NCBI GenBank assembly: GCA_031277535.1
Contig: JAITMD010000021.1
Location: 186,001 to 250,000 of the forward strand
Length of the DNA: 64,000 bases
Source of the DNA: Flavobacteriaceae bacterium
Lineage (GTDB): Bacteria; Bacteroidota; Bacteroidia; Flavobacteriales; Flavobacteriaceae
Direction of reading: 5' to 3'
A program made the position numbers and the translations under genes. Positions 1 through 8,167 of this stretch are shown piece after piece. Within the stretch, counting starts at the first letter, position 1; each line of letters starts with the position of its first letter. The notes under the pieces were generated by a model. The model was not told the origin of the DNA and did not search any database. It saw only the letters and a program-made list of their open reading frames with translations.

Positions 1-284
1 AAAACAAAAAACGCTGGGCTGTAAGTCTGACGTTGTGGTTTATTAGCGTTTTGTATTTTGATTTAGCAAAAGCCTGTTTAGTTTTAAAATTTTGAATGTA
101 GGTGTAGGCTTCCCTAAAAATCGGACAGTTGTTAATTCGAAATGGAGAAATGCAGAAAAAAGATGGGACAGACTTAAAAAGAGATAACTACAGGGAATGA
201 AATAAATAAGTGAAAAAGATTTGTAGAGTGTGTATAAAAGTATATCTTTGCACCCAATTTTATAACAAATAAATTTTTGTATTT
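1..284. other. left-edge non-coding stretch upstream of rpsF
   Basis: No convincing coding frame crosses the left window edge: the three forward frames hit stops within the first 95 bases or so, and I see no reverse-strand frame that can be tied to a gene. The last 65 bases hold the rpsF promoter. It may contain the tail of a neighbour lying outside the window, which I cannot identify. Confidence 0.5.
221..250 (+). promoter_or_regulatory. Bacteroidota-type promoter of rpsF operon
   Basis: A -33 element TTG (221-223) is separated by 19 bp from a -7 element TATCTTTG (243-250), matching the TTG-N19-TAnnTTTG consensus of the Bacteroidota primary sigma factor. Transcription should start near 257, giving a leader of about 28 nt before the rpsF ATG. 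Confidence 0.7.
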
Positions 285-626
285 ATGAATAATTACGAAA
301 CTGTTTTCATCTTGAATCCCGTTTTATCTGAAACTCAGGTAAAGGAAACAGTAATGAAATTCGAAGAATTTCTTACTTCAAGAGGTGCTGAGATGGTAGC
401 TAAAGAGGACTGGGGCTTAAAAAAATTAGCTTACGAAATCCAAAACAAAAAAAGTGGATTCTACCACTTATTCCAATTCACTGCTCCAGGAGAGGTAATG
501 ATTAACCTTGAAACAGAGTTTAGACGTGATGAAAGAATTATGCGTTTCTTAACTGTAGCTTTAGATAAACACGCTTTATCTTGGGCAGAAAGAAGAAGAG
601 AGAAATTAAAATCTAAAAAAGCTTAA
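285..626 (+). CDS. rpsF: 30S ribosomal protein S6
   Basis: Small-subunit ribosomal protein that binds the central domain of 16S rRNA as a partner of S18. The 113-residue product has the family start (NNYETVFILNP) and the conserved core WGLKKLAYEI near residues 46-55, and a basic lysine-rich tail. Length is normal for the family. It is the first gene of the rpsF-rpsR-rplI operon, with S18 starting 6 bp after its stop, and it follows a strong Bacteroidota-type promoter. No Shine-Dalgarno sequence is visible; the AT-rich run before the ATG is typical of flavobacterial translation starts. Confidence 0.97.
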   Translation: MNNYETVFILNPVLSETQVKETVMKFEEFLTSRGAEMVAKEDWGLKKLAYEIQNKKSGFYHLFQFTAPGEVMINLETEFRRDERIMRFLTVALDKHALSWAERRREKLKSKKA

Positions 627-632
627 TTTATT

Positions 633-929
633 ATGTCAAGTATTGAACAATCTGCAAAAGGAAAAAAAGACGGAGATATCAGATATCTAACGCCTTTAAA
701 CATTGAAACAAACAAAACTAAAAAGTATTGTCGTTTCAAAAAATCAGGAATCAAATACATCGACTATAAAGATGCTGATTTCTTATTAAAATTCGTAAAC
801 GAGCAAGGTAAAATTTTACCACGTCGTTTAACAGGAACTTCTTTGAAATACCAAAGAAAAGTATCTGTAGCGATCAAAAGAGCACGTCACTTAGCTTTAA
901 TGCCATACGTAGCTGATTTATTAAAATAA
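633..929 (+). CDS. rpsR: 30S ribosomal protein S18
   Basis: S18 binds next to S6 on the platform of the 30S subunit. The 98-residue product carries the family signature from about residue 31 (KKYCRFKKSGIKYIDYKD) and the conserved region LPRRLTGTSLKYQRKV near residues 61-76, followed by an arginine/lysine-rich helix. The N-terminal 25 residues are a longer charged extension than in the E. coli protein (75 aa), which is usual in Bacteroidota. It sits 6 bp after rpsF and 64 bp before rplI, in one operon. Confidence 0.97.
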   Translation: MSSIEQSAKGKKDGDIRYLTPLNIETNKTKKYCRFKKSGIKYIDYKDADFLLKFVNEQGKILPRRLTGTSLKYQRKVSVAIKRARHLALMPYVADLLK

Positions 930-993
930 TAAAAAACTAAAGTTGTTGGTTTTCCATTAGTGAAACCTAACTTCTTTCAAAAAGGACATCAAC

Positions 994-1437
994 ATGGAAA
1001 TTATCTTAAAACAAGACGTTCAAAAATTAGGATTTAAAGATGACGTAGTAACTGTAAAACCAGGATACGGACGTAACTATTTAATTCCTCAAGGAATGGC
1101 TGTTTTGGCTACACCTTCTGCAAAGAAAGTATTGGCTGAAAACTTAAAACAAAGAGCTCACAAAGAAGCTAAAGTTATTGCTGATGCAAAAGTTATCGCT
1201 GAAGCATTAAAAGCAATGGATATCAAAATCGCTGTTAAAGCTGGTGGAGAGAAATTGTTTGGATCAGTTACAAACCAAGATTTAGTGGAAGCTTTCGCTA
1301 AAAACGGTCAAGAAATTGAGAAAAAATTCGTTACTTCTGGAGTTATCAAACGTTTAGGTAAATATACTGCAAACGTTCGTTTACACCGTGATGTAATTGT
1401 TGAAGTAGCTTACGAAGTTATTCCAGAGCAAGAATAG
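994..1437 (+). CDS. rplI: 50S ribosomal protein L9
   Basis: L9 binds domain V of 23S rRNA at the base of the L1 stalk and helps keep the reading frame. The 147-residue protein shows the N-terminal signature (MEIILKQDVQKLG, then GRNYLIPQGMA near residues 28-38), a long connecting helix rich in Ala, Lys and Glu, and the C-terminal domain with KLFGSVTNQDL. Length is normal. It is the last gene of the S6-S18-L9 operon and is followed within 25 bp by a strong intrinsic terminator. Confidence 0.97.
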   Translation: MEIILKQDVQKLGFKDDVVTVKPGYGRNYLIPQGMAVLATPSAKKVLAENLKQRAHKEAKVIADAKVIAEALKAMDIKIAVKAGGEKLFGSVTNQDLVEAFAKNGQEIEKKFVTSGVIKRLGKYTANVRLHRDVIVEVAYEVIPEQE

Positions 1438-1459
1438 TCTTATAAAGATTATAATATAG

Positions 1460-1487
1460 AAAAGGTCTTCCATTCGGAAGACCTTTT
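1460..1487 (+). terminator. intrinsic terminator after rplI
   Basis: A perfect 12-bp stem (1460-1471 with 1476-1487), 4-nt loop, and a T-run continuing past the stem. It closes the ribosomal protein operon. Confidence 0.88.
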
Positions 1488-1609
1488 TGTTTTTACAACA
1501 ATTTTCTATAATCCATTAGTGTATTGCTGATGGATTTTTTGTATTTTGGATAGGCTTAATTGTTTTTAAAAAGAGAAAGGTTGTGGATTTTAAAGTAATA
1601 AAAAGTAGT

Positions 1610-2296
1610 ATGAATCGACTGTTGGTTTCCGGAATCGCTTGTTTATTAGGGCTATGGTTGATTGGTTGTAAAAAAGAGGTTAAAAGTACTGATGTGGTGA
1701 ATAGGACAATAGAGGATACTCGTACAATAAAACAAGAACAACAAGATACAGTTGAGAAGGAAAATAGAATTGATATAAAGCAACAAATTGACAGTGTATC
1801 GAGTTCAGTTGAAAAGGATCAACAAGATGTTTTTGCTTGGAATAATCTGTATGAAGGGGAGGGGGATATTTTGAATCAGGCTGTTCGTTTATTGAAAGTA
1901 AATAAATCGAAAGCTATTGCTTTGATGGATGAGTCAAATCAACTAAAAGTAAAGAATAATTCACTGTATAAAGTTTTTGATGGATTAAAAAGTACGGAGC
2001 TTAAAGATTTGTTAGGAGAAGAATTGAGACAATCTGTGATTGCTAATGGTGGTTTGGGTGTAAATATTAGGGTGAGTGTGTCTCCAAATCCAGCAGAAGA
2101 TGGAGCAAGTGAGAGGGGGAACTTTTATAGTTTCGCTATTTATGAGAATTATGAAACCCATATGGCTACCCTGGCACATGTTATTTTTGATGTAAGAACA
2201 CTCAGTTATTATAAATTGGATGCTGAAGGAAGTTATGTGATGTTGCCTTGTCCTGATTCAGTTAAAAAAACATTGGCAAATATCGTACAGAATTAA
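1610..2296 (+). CDS. putative lipoprotein of unknown function
   Basis: A product of about 228 residues with an N-terminal lipoprotein signal: a hydrophobic stretch ending in the lipobox LIGC, with Cys20 as the lipidated residue, followed by KKEVKS. It is therefore expected in the periplasm, anchored to a membrane. Residues about 30-70 are charged and low in complexity, a likely linker; the rest is globular with no fold I recognise. I chose ATG 1610 because it gives a normal-length signal peptide; a GTG at 1583 would add nine residues and has a purine-rich run (agaaagg) in front, so it remains possible. It stands alone between the rplI terminator and the promoter of the next operon. Confidence 0.7.
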   Translation: MNRLLVSGIACLLGLWLIGCKKEVKSTDVVNRTIEDTRTIKQEQQDTVEKENRIDIKQQIDSVSSSVEKDQQDVFAWNNLYEGEGDILNQAVRLLKVNKSKAIALMDESNQLKVKNNSLYKVFDGLKSTELKDLLGEELRQSVIANGGLGVNIRVSVSPNPAEDGASERGNFYSFAIYENYETHMATLAHVIFDVRTLSYYKLDAEGSYVMLPCPDSVKKTLANIVQN

Positions 2297-2331
2297 CGTG
2301 GGGTAGAGTTTACCAATTAAAAGGAAGATAG

Positions 2332-2339
2332 TATCTTTG
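2332..2339 (+). promoter_or_regulatory. -7 promoter box upstream of the ligA operon
   Basis: TATCTTTG matches the Bacteroidota -7 consensus TAnnTTTG and lies 20 nt before the ATG at 2360. No clear -33 TTG is seen at the expected spacing, so this is a partial match. Confidence 0.5.
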
Positions 2340-2359
2340 TCTTAAATGCATTTATAATT

Positions 2360-2833
2360 ATGAAATATACAAGACTTACGAAAGAACAATTTGAAGAGTT
2401 ACATCCAGAATTTACTAAGTTTTTGGCGTCACAACAAATCGATAAAGACGAGTGGGATACACTGAAAAAAGAGAAGCCAGAAGTAGCTGAACAAGAGTTA
2501 GATGTGTTTTCTGATTTGATATGGGAAGGCGTTTTGAGTAAGGCTGAGTATTTGGAACACTATTCAAAAAATCATATTTTCTTATTTGGATTTGACGCTA
2601 CAACAATTAGCATGATTGTTATCAAGAGTCAGGTTTCAGATATAGATTTTTTACAACAAGAAGGATTGCAGTGGTTGATTGAAGCAATCTTTACAGATGA
2701 TGTAGAGGTGCGTCATGGATCAAAACCTTTTGGGAAAGATAGAAATGCAGAGGTATTTGAAATATTGCAACAAGGAGCTATTCTAAGTGAAGGTGTATTA
2801 TATCATCAGTTTAAAGAGATGTTGAATCTGTAA
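2360..2833 (+). CDS. conserved flavobacterial protein (DUF6495-like)
   Basis: A 157-residue, acidic, mostly helical protein without signal peptide or membrane segments, so probably cytoplasmic. It resembles a conserved flavobacterial family I believe is catalogued as DUF6495, commonly found next to ligA; no biochemical function is known to me. Visible features are the start KYTRLTKEQFEELHPEF and a central hydrophobic segment around residues 73-92. ligA begins 13 bp after its stop, so the two are almost certainly cotranscribed from the promoter at 2332. The family call is from memory of the sequence type, not from a search. Confidence 0.75.
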   Translation: MKYTRLTKEQFEELHPEFTKFLASQQIDKDEWDTLKKEKPEVAEQELDVFSDLIWEGVLSKAEYLEHYSKNHIFLFGFDATTISMIVIKSQVSDIDFLQQEGLQWLIEAIFTDDVEVRHGSKPFGKDRNAEVFEILQQGAILSEGVLYHQFKEMLNL

Positions 2834-2846
2834 TAAGATTTTTGTT

Positions 2847-4844
2847 ATGGAAGTAAAACAAAAGATTGAAGCATTGCGCTCTGAATTAAACGAGCATAAT
2901 TATAATTATTACGTATTGGATAATCCTACGATTAGCGACTTTGAATTTGATCAGAAATTGAAAGAATTAGAAGTATTAGAGCAGGCGCATCCAGAGTTTT
3001 ATGATGCTGGTTCACCTACTTTGCGTGTAGGGGGGCAAATAACAAAAAACTTTGAAACAATAGTTCATCGCTATCGCATGTATTCTTTGGATAATTCGTA
3101 TTCAAAAGAAGATTTGTTGGATTGGGAGCAACGTGTACAAAAAGTGTTGGGAGATGTACCAATGCAATATACCTGTGAATTGAAATATGACGGTGCATCT
3201 ATAAGTATCACTTATGAAAATGGGGAGTTGAAGCGAGCTGTGACTCGTGGAGATGGTATTCAAGGGGATGATGTGACTAATAATATTCGTACTATAAAGT
3301 CGGTACCAATTAAGCTAAAAGGAGATTATCCAGAGAGTTTTGACATTAGAGGAGAGATTGTACTTCCATTTGCTGGGTTCGAAAAGATGAATGAAGAGTT
3401 GATAGAAATAGGTGAAACACCTTATTCTAATCCAAGAAATACAGCATCAGGAAGTTTGAAATTGCAAGATAGTGCAGAAGTAGCCAAAAGACCTTTGGAG
3501 TGTTTGTTGTATTATGTAGTAGGAAGTGAATTGAATTTTGAAACGCAATACGAAGGACTTGATAAAGCCAGACAATGGGGATTTAAAGTGCCTACTATTT
3601 CTAAATTGACAAACAATATAGAAGAGGTGTTTGAATTTATAGCCTATTGGGATGAGCATAGACATGAGTTGCCTTATGAAACAGATGGTGTTGTTATTAA
3701 AGTAAATTCACTCCATTATCAGGAAGAATTAGGATATACTTCAAAATCGCCACGTTGGGCTATAGCTTATAAGTTTAAAGCAGAGCAGGTAGAAACTCGT
3801 TTAAACTCTATTTCTTATCAAGTAGGAAGAACAGGAGCGATTACACCTGTAGCTAATTTGGAACCTGTACAGTTGGCAGGAACTATTGTGAAAAGAGCTT
3901 CATTGCACAATGCAGATCAGATTGCAAAATTAGATATTCGCGTAAATGATTTGGTGTATGTAGAAAAAGGAGGAGAGATTATTCCGAAGATTGTTGGTGT
4001 AAATATGGAGGCACGAACAGCAGATTCTGAACGTACAATTTATATCAAGGAATGTCCTGAATGTGGAACGAAATTAAAAAGAAACGAAGGAGAGGCACAG
4101 CATTATTGTTCTAATGTTTACGGTTGTCCACCACAAATAGCTGGACGTATTCAACATTTTATTTCTCGTAAAGCAATGGATATTGATGGATTGGGAGAGG
4201 AGACTGTAATTTTGCTGTATAAGAACCACTTGGTTGAAAACTATGCAGACTTATATGACTTGAAGAAAGAGCAAGTTATGGGCTTAGAACGAATGGGAGA
4301 AAAGTCAGCAGATAATTTGATTAAGGGAATTGAGATTTCAAAACAAGTACCATTTGAACGTGTTTTATATGCTTTGGGAATTCGATATGTAGGAGAAACA
4401 GTAGCTAAGAAATTAGCAAAACACTACAAGACTATTGATGCATTGGCGGTAGCTCCATTGATGGAGTTGATAATGGTGGATGAAATAGGAGAGCGCATTG
4501 CACAAAGTGTGATTGACTTTTTTAGTTCTGATATTAATAAAGAAATTATCGCTCGATTGAAAGCCTATGGGGTGCAGTTTGAAATAGAAGAAAAAGAATC
4601 TACAGTAGTATCTGACGTATTGTTAGGCAAAACATTAGTAGTATCTGGTGTGTTTACTACTGTGTCAAGAGATGAGTTGAAACAATTGATTGAAGATCAC
4701 GGAGGAAAGAATGGAAGTTCTATTACTTCAAAAACAGATTACGTAGTAGCTGGAGATAAGATGGGACCATCTAAGTTGGAAAAGGCTTCTAAGTTGGGAA
4801 TAACGATCTTATCAGAAGAAGAGTTCTTGGCAATGATTAAATAA
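2847..4844 (+). CDS. ligA: NAD-dependent DNA ligase
   Basis: Seals nicks in duplex DNA using NAD+, joining Okazaki fragments and closing repair gaps. The 665 residues match the usual LigA length and domain order: Ia domain with the YYVLDNPTISDFEFD region, adenylation domain with the active-site lysine in ELKYDG (Lys113), OB fold, a four-cysteine zinc finger (CPECG, then YCSNVYGC, near residues 406-429), helix-hairpin-helix repeats, and a C-terminal BRCT domain (from about 590, LGKTLVVSGVF). All key residues are present. It follows the DUF6495-like gene by 13 bp. Confidence 0.98.
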   Translation: MEVKQKIEALRSELNEHNYNYYVLDNPTISDFEFDQKLKELEVLEQAHPEFYDAGSPTLRVGGQITKNFETIVHRYRMYSLDNSYSKEDLLDWEQRVQKVLGDVPMQYTCELKYDGASISITYENGELKRAVTRGDGIQGDDVTNNIRTIKSVPIKLKGDYPESFDIRGEIVLPFAGFEKMNEELIEIGETPYSNPRNTASGSLKLQDSAEVAKRPLECLLYYVVGSELNFETQYEGLDKARQWGFKVPTISKLTNNIEEVFEFIAYWDEHRHELPYETDGVVIKVNSLHYQEELGYTSKSPRWAIAYKFKAEQVETRLNSISYQVGRTGAITPVANLEPVQLAGTIVKRASLHNADQIAKLDIRVNDLVYVEKGGEIIPKIVGVNMEARTADSERTIYIKECPECGTKLKRNEGEAQHYCSNVYGCPPQIAGRIQHFISRKAMDIDGLGEETVILLYKNHLVENYADLYDLKKEQVMGLERMGEKSADNLIKGIEISKQVPFERVLYALGIRYVGETVAKKLAKHYKTIDALAVAPLMELIMVDEIGERIAQSVIDFFSSDINKEIIARLKAYGVQFEIEEKESTVVSDVLLGKTLVVSGVFTTVSRDELKQLIEDHGGKNGSSITSKTDYVVAGDKMGPSKLEKASKLGITILSEEEFLAMIK

Positions 4845-4907
4845 TCAAATGTTAAAAGAAGTTGATAGCAACTTGATTTTTTTAACTTTACAGAAATATA
4901 GTTCACT

Positions 4908-5432
4908 ATGGTGTTTAATTTTATAAAAAAGAAAGCGCTAAAGAAGATTGTTGAATCTGTTAAGTTATCAGCATTATCAACTGATTATACGTTTGAATTT
5001 CGAACAGTTGGTATTGTTTTGGAAAAGAGTGAAGTAGGAGCAATAGAGAAACTTGTTCAACAACTACAAAAAATCGGCGTAGAACGCCATAAAATACATG
5101 TATTAGTGTACGATGCAGAAACCTTAGTAAAGGATATGTCGGGTGTACATTCATATAAAATGTCAGATTTTGATCAAACAGGAAATAGTATAAAACAAGA
5201 GGTAAAATCGTTTGTAGAGCAGCCTTTTGATTTATTGATAAGTTACTATACACAGGATGTAGCGCCATTATTGTGGGTAACAGCAAAATCTGTAGCAAAG
5301 TTTAAAGTAGGCGTAAGTACTGTTTTGAATAAAGTTAATCATTTCTCATTAGATTTTGCTGTATTGAATGCAGAAGACTATATGAGAAATTTGAATCGTT
5401 ATGTAGAAATATTAAAAACTAAAAATAATTAA
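4908..5432 (+). CDS. conserved flavobacterial protein (DUF6913-like)
   Basis: A 174-residue soluble protein that looks like a small Bacteroidota family I believe is DUF6913; function unknown to me. The first 20 residues are very basic (FIKKKALKKIVESVK) and may contact a membrane surface or nucleic acid. The middle has alternating strands and helices (VGIVLEKSEV, HKIHVLVYD, FDLLISYYTQ) suggesting an alpha/beta fold. It lies 63 bp after ligA and 15 bp before dapA, so it is probably part of the same transcription unit. Confidence 0.75.
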   Translation: MVFNFIKKKALKKIVESVKLSALSTDYTFEFRTVGIVLEKSEVGAIEKLVQQLQKIGVERHKIHVLVYDAETLVKDMSGVHSYKMSDFDQTGNSIKQEVKSFVEQPFDLLISYYTQDVAPLLWVTAKSVAKFKVGVSTVLNKVNHFSLDFAVLNAEDYMRNLNRYVEILKTKNN

Positions 5433-5447
5433 AATTTAATAAACACT

Positions 5448-6332
5448 ATGCAATCACTTATCGGTACGGGTGTGGCTTTGGTAACACCATTTAGAAGCGA
5501 TTTATCTGTAGATGTTCAGGCACTACAACAATTGGTAGAATTTTCTATAAAAGGAGGAGTTGAATATTTAGTTGTATTAGGTACAACTGGAGAATCTGTA
5601 ACTTTGAAGAAGGAAGAAAAGGAATTAATAAAGCGTACCGTAATAGAAGCAAATAAGAAGCGATTGCCATTGGTGTTGGGAGTTGGTGGAAACTGCACAG
5701 CATCTGTTGTAGCAGAGTTAACAGAGGAGAATTTAGAAGGATTTGATGCGATATTATCTGTATCTCCTTATTATAATAAACCAACACAAGAAGGAATATA
5801 TCAGCATTTCAAACAGGTAGCTTTAAATAGTCCTAAGCCTATACTTTTGTACAACGTACCAGGTAGAACAGGAAGTAATATGAATCCTGCTACTGTTGTG
5901 CGTTTGGCTAACGAGTTTAGTAACATTATAGGAATCAAAGAAGCAGCTGGAAGTATTGTTCAAGGAATGGAATTACTGAGACAATCTACACGTAAAGATT
6001 TCTTGGTTATTTCTGGAGATGATGCTATTGCTTTACCTTTAACATTAGCTGGTGGAGCAGGTGTGATTTCTGTTATAGGGCAAGGAGTTCCTGAGAAATT
6101 TACAGAAATGATTCGCTTAGGTTTGAAAGGAGATAACAAAAAGGCTTTTGAATATCAATATGAGTTAATGCCTATAATTGATATGATTTTTGAACAAGGA
6201 AATCCAGCAGGTATTAAAGAAATATTGAAAGTAGCAGGTCTTATGGAGAATACTGTTCGCTTACCTTTAGTTCCTGTTGACGCTGATTTATCACATAGAA
6301 TTACAGAAGAATATAAGAAAATCACTAATTAA
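5448..6332 (+). CDS. dapA: 4-hydroxy-tetrahydrodipicolinate synthase
   Basis: Condenses pyruvate with aspartate semialdehyde, the first committed step to diaminopimelate and lysine. The 294-residue (beta/alpha)8-barrel protein shows the family motifs GTTGESVTL (substrate loop, near residues 45-53), YYNKPTQEGIYQHF, LYNVPGRTG with the catalytic tyrosine, and GIKEAAG containing the Schiff-base lysine (Lys164). Length is standard. It sits 15 bp after the DUF6913-like gene and only 7 bp before ferritin, while the pathway genes lysC and lysA lie 46 kb away. Confidence 0.97.
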   Translation: MQSLIGTGVALVTPFRSDLSVDVQALQQLVEFSIKGGVEYLVVLGTTGESVTLKKEEKELIKRTVIEANKKRLPLVLGVGGNCTASVVAELTEENLEGFDAILSVSPYYNKPTQEGIYQHFKQVALNSPKPILLYNVPGRTGSNMNPATVVRLANEFSNIIGIKEAAGSIVQGMELLRQSTRKDFLVISGDDAIALPLTLAGGAGVISVIGQGVPEKFTEMIRLGLKGDNKKAFEYQYELMPIIDMIFEQGNPAGIKEILKVAGLMENTVRLPLVPVDADLSHRITEEYKKITN

Positions 6333-6339
6333 AAATGTT

Positions 6340-6855
6340 ATGGTATCAGAAAAATTACAAGCTGCATTAAACAAGCAGATTAAAATAGAAGGGGACTCGT
6401 CTCAAATTTATTTAGCGATGGCATCTTGGGCGGAAGTTCAAGGTTTTGAAGGAATAGCAACATTTATGTTTGCACAAGCAGATGAAGAGCGTATGCATAT
6501 GTTGAAGTTGGTAAAGTATATTAATCAACGTGGAGGAGAGGCTGTTATACCAGCAGTTAGTCAACCAGAATTAGATCATTCCTCTTTCAAAACATTGTTT
6601 AAGCAATTGTTTGAACACGAAGTATTCGTTTCTCAAAGTATCAATGATTTAGTGCATATTGCATTAGAAGAAAGAGATTATGCAACACATAATTTCTTAC
6701 AATGGTATGTAGCTGAACAAATAGAAGAAGAATCTACTGCAAGAACAATTTTAGATAAAATCAACCTAATCGGAGATGATAAAGGAGGGTTGTATTTATT
6801 TGATAATGATATGAAGAATTTTAGCGGACAAGCAAATACAAATAGTCCTGCATAA
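6340..6855 (+). CDS. ftnA: bacterial non-haem ferritin
   Basis: Stores iron as ferric mineral in a 24-subunit shell. The 171 residues form the four-helix ferritin fold with di-iron ligands at the expected places: Glu17 in KIEGDSSQIY, the DEERMHM motif supplying Glu and His, and Glu residues in the HNFLQWYVAEQIEEE segment. I chose ATG 6340 because it lies after the dapA stop and gives the usual FtnA start; an upstream in-frame start at 6277 would lie inside dapA and add 21 residues unlike ferritin. It is 7 bp from dapA and is followed by a strong terminator. Confidence 0.95.
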   Translation: MVSEKLQAALNKQIKIEGDSSQIYLAMASWAEVQGFEGIATFMFAQADEERMHMLKLVKYINQRGGEAVIPAVSQPELDHSSFKTLFKQLFEHEVFVSQSINDLVHIALEERDYATHNFLQWYVAEQIEEESTARTILDKINLIGDDKGGLYLFDNDMKNFSGQANTNSPA

Positions 6856-6873
6856 TTAGATAAATAATTAAGT

Positions 6874-6911
6874 GGAAAAGATGTCTTTTATCTACAAAAG
6901 ACATCTTTTCC
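6874..6911 (+). terminator. intrinsic terminator after ferritin
   Basis: A perfect 16-bp stem (6874-6889 with 6896-6911), 6-nt loop, and a following T-run. It ends the DUF6495-like/ligA/dapA/ferritin unit. Confidence 0.9.
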
Positions 6912-6930
6912 TTTTTATTGTAAAAAGGTT

Positions 6931-6961
6931 TTTGTATAATGCAATTATATAATTAAATTTG
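6931..6961 (+). promoter_or_regulatory. promoter of the bamD-recN gene run
   Basis: TTTG at 6931-6934, 19-bp spacer, then TAAATTTG at 6954-6961: a full match to the Bacteroidota promoter consensus. The predicted start near 6968 leaves about 49 nt before the bamD ATG. Confidence 0.72.
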
Positions 6962-7016
6962 CATCTGCTTTTGAAGTATAAAGTTGCAAAGGCTTTTGTT
7001 TAACAATCAGAAATAT

Positions 7017-7823
7017 ATGAGAAAATATATCGGTTTATCTCTTTTGGTAGCTACAGTAGCAAGCTGTGGACCAATGCAGAAGGCAATGAAATCTGAAGAT
7101 TTGGATTATAAAAAAGAGGTAGCAAATCAATTTTTCGAACAAAAGAAGTATAAGCGAGCTTTGCGTTTGTATGAGACATTGGAATCTCCTTTGAGAATGC
7201 GTCCAGATGCGGAGGATATGTTTTTTAACTTTGCAGAGGCATCGTATATAACAAAAGACTACTTGTTGTCGGGACCACGATTTAGATTATTTGCATCAAG
7301 TTATCCAAAAAGTCCACGTAGAGAAGAGGCTCTATTGAAAGAAATTAAGAGCGGGGTAGAGTTATCTCCTGTTTATTCTTTAGATCAAACGATTACGAAT
7401 GAGACAATAGATAAGTTACAAAAGTTTATTGATCAATATCCAAATTCGGAGTTTGTGCCAGAGGCTAATAAAATCATGGCAGAGATGAATCAAAAGATTG
7501 AAAAGAAAACTTTTGAGAATGCTAAGCAACTAAATACAATTGGAGGTTGGACAAGAAATTATAATTCCGCTATTATAGCAATGGATAATTTTATATATGA
7601 TTATCCAGGTACAATTTATAAAGAGGATGCTTTGTATTATAAGTTAGATTCTGCATATAAATTGGCTATGAATAGTGTGTATTCAAAAATGGAAGAGCGT
7701 TTGAAGAATGCGAAAGGAATGTACGAAACGTTGATTCGTTTTAATGAAAAAACGAAGTATAAAGAAGCTGCAGACACAATGTTGGCGGATATAAATAAAG
7801 AATTAGAAAAATTTTCAAAATAA
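7017..7823 (+). CDS. bamD: outer membrane protein assembly factor BamD
   Basis: Lipoprotein of the BAM complex, which inserts beta-barrel proteins in the outer membrane. The 268 residues start with a lipoprotein signal ending in VASC (Cys17) and continue with helical TPR-type repeats, e.g. YKRALRLYETLE, KDYLLSGPRFRLFASSYPKSPR and NEKTKYKEAADTMLADI. The segment SYPKSPRREEALLKE resembles the YfiO/BamD repeat consensus. ATG 7017 was chosen because it begins a proper signal peptide; a TTG at 6984 would add 11 unlikely residues. rpoZ starts 12 bp after the stop, a conserved Bacteroidota arrangement. Confidence 0.92.
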   Translation: MRKYIGLSLLVATVASCGPMQKAMKSEDLDYKKEVANQFFEQKKYKRALRLYETLESPLRMRPDAEDMFFNFAEASYITKDYLLSGPRFRLFASSYPKSPRREEALLKEIKSGVELSPVYSLDQTITNETIDKLQKFIDQYPNSEFVPEANKIMAEMNQKIEKKTFENAKQLNTIGGWTRNYNSAIIAMDNFIYDYPGTIYKEDALYYKLDSAYKLAMNSVYSKMEERLKNAKGMYETLIRFNEKTKYKEAADTMLADINKELEKFSK

Positions 7824-7835
7824 GTTAAGCGAGAG

Positions 7836-8153
7836 ATGGATTTAAGAAAAACAACAGCTCCAGTAAACACAATTACTTATAACAAAAGTAAAATCGAAGA
7901 GCAAACAGGTAATATTTACGAGGCTATTACAATTATAGCTAAGAGAGCAGGACAAATCAACAGCGAGATTAAAAACGAGTTGATTGATAAGTTAGAGGAA
8001 TTCGCGACAAATAATGATAGTTTGGACGAAGTTTTTGAAAATAAAGAACAAATCGAGGTTTCTAAATTCTATGAGAAATTACCAAAAGCACATGCATTAG
8101 CATTAGATGAGTGGTTGGATGGTAAAGTTTCTTACAAAGTTGCAGAAAAATAA
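7836..8153 (+). CDS. rpoZ: DNA-directed RNA polymerase subunit omega
   Basis: Small RNA polymerase subunit that wraps the C-terminal end of beta-prime and helps assembly. The 105-residue product has the omega core at residues 19-45 (KIEEQTGNIYEAITIIAKRAGQIN), where E. coli omega has the corresponding NRFDLVLVAARRARQ region, and an acidic Bacteroidota-specific extension. It is placed between bamD (12 bp) and coaBC (14 bp), matching the conserved order in this phylum. The divergence from E. coli omega is expected for the group. Confidence 0.9.
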   Translation: MDLRKTTAPVNTITYNKSKIEEQTGNIYEAITIIAKRAGQINSEIKNELIDKLEEFATNNDSLDEVFENKEQIEVSKFYEKLPKAHALALDEWLDGKVSYKVAEK

Positions 8154-8167
8154 TTAATACTAAGAAT

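Noticed and set aside
4960..5298. 112-aa reverse frame
   Set aside because: Antisense to the DUF6913-like gene, Leu- and Tyr-rich composition typical of shadow frames.
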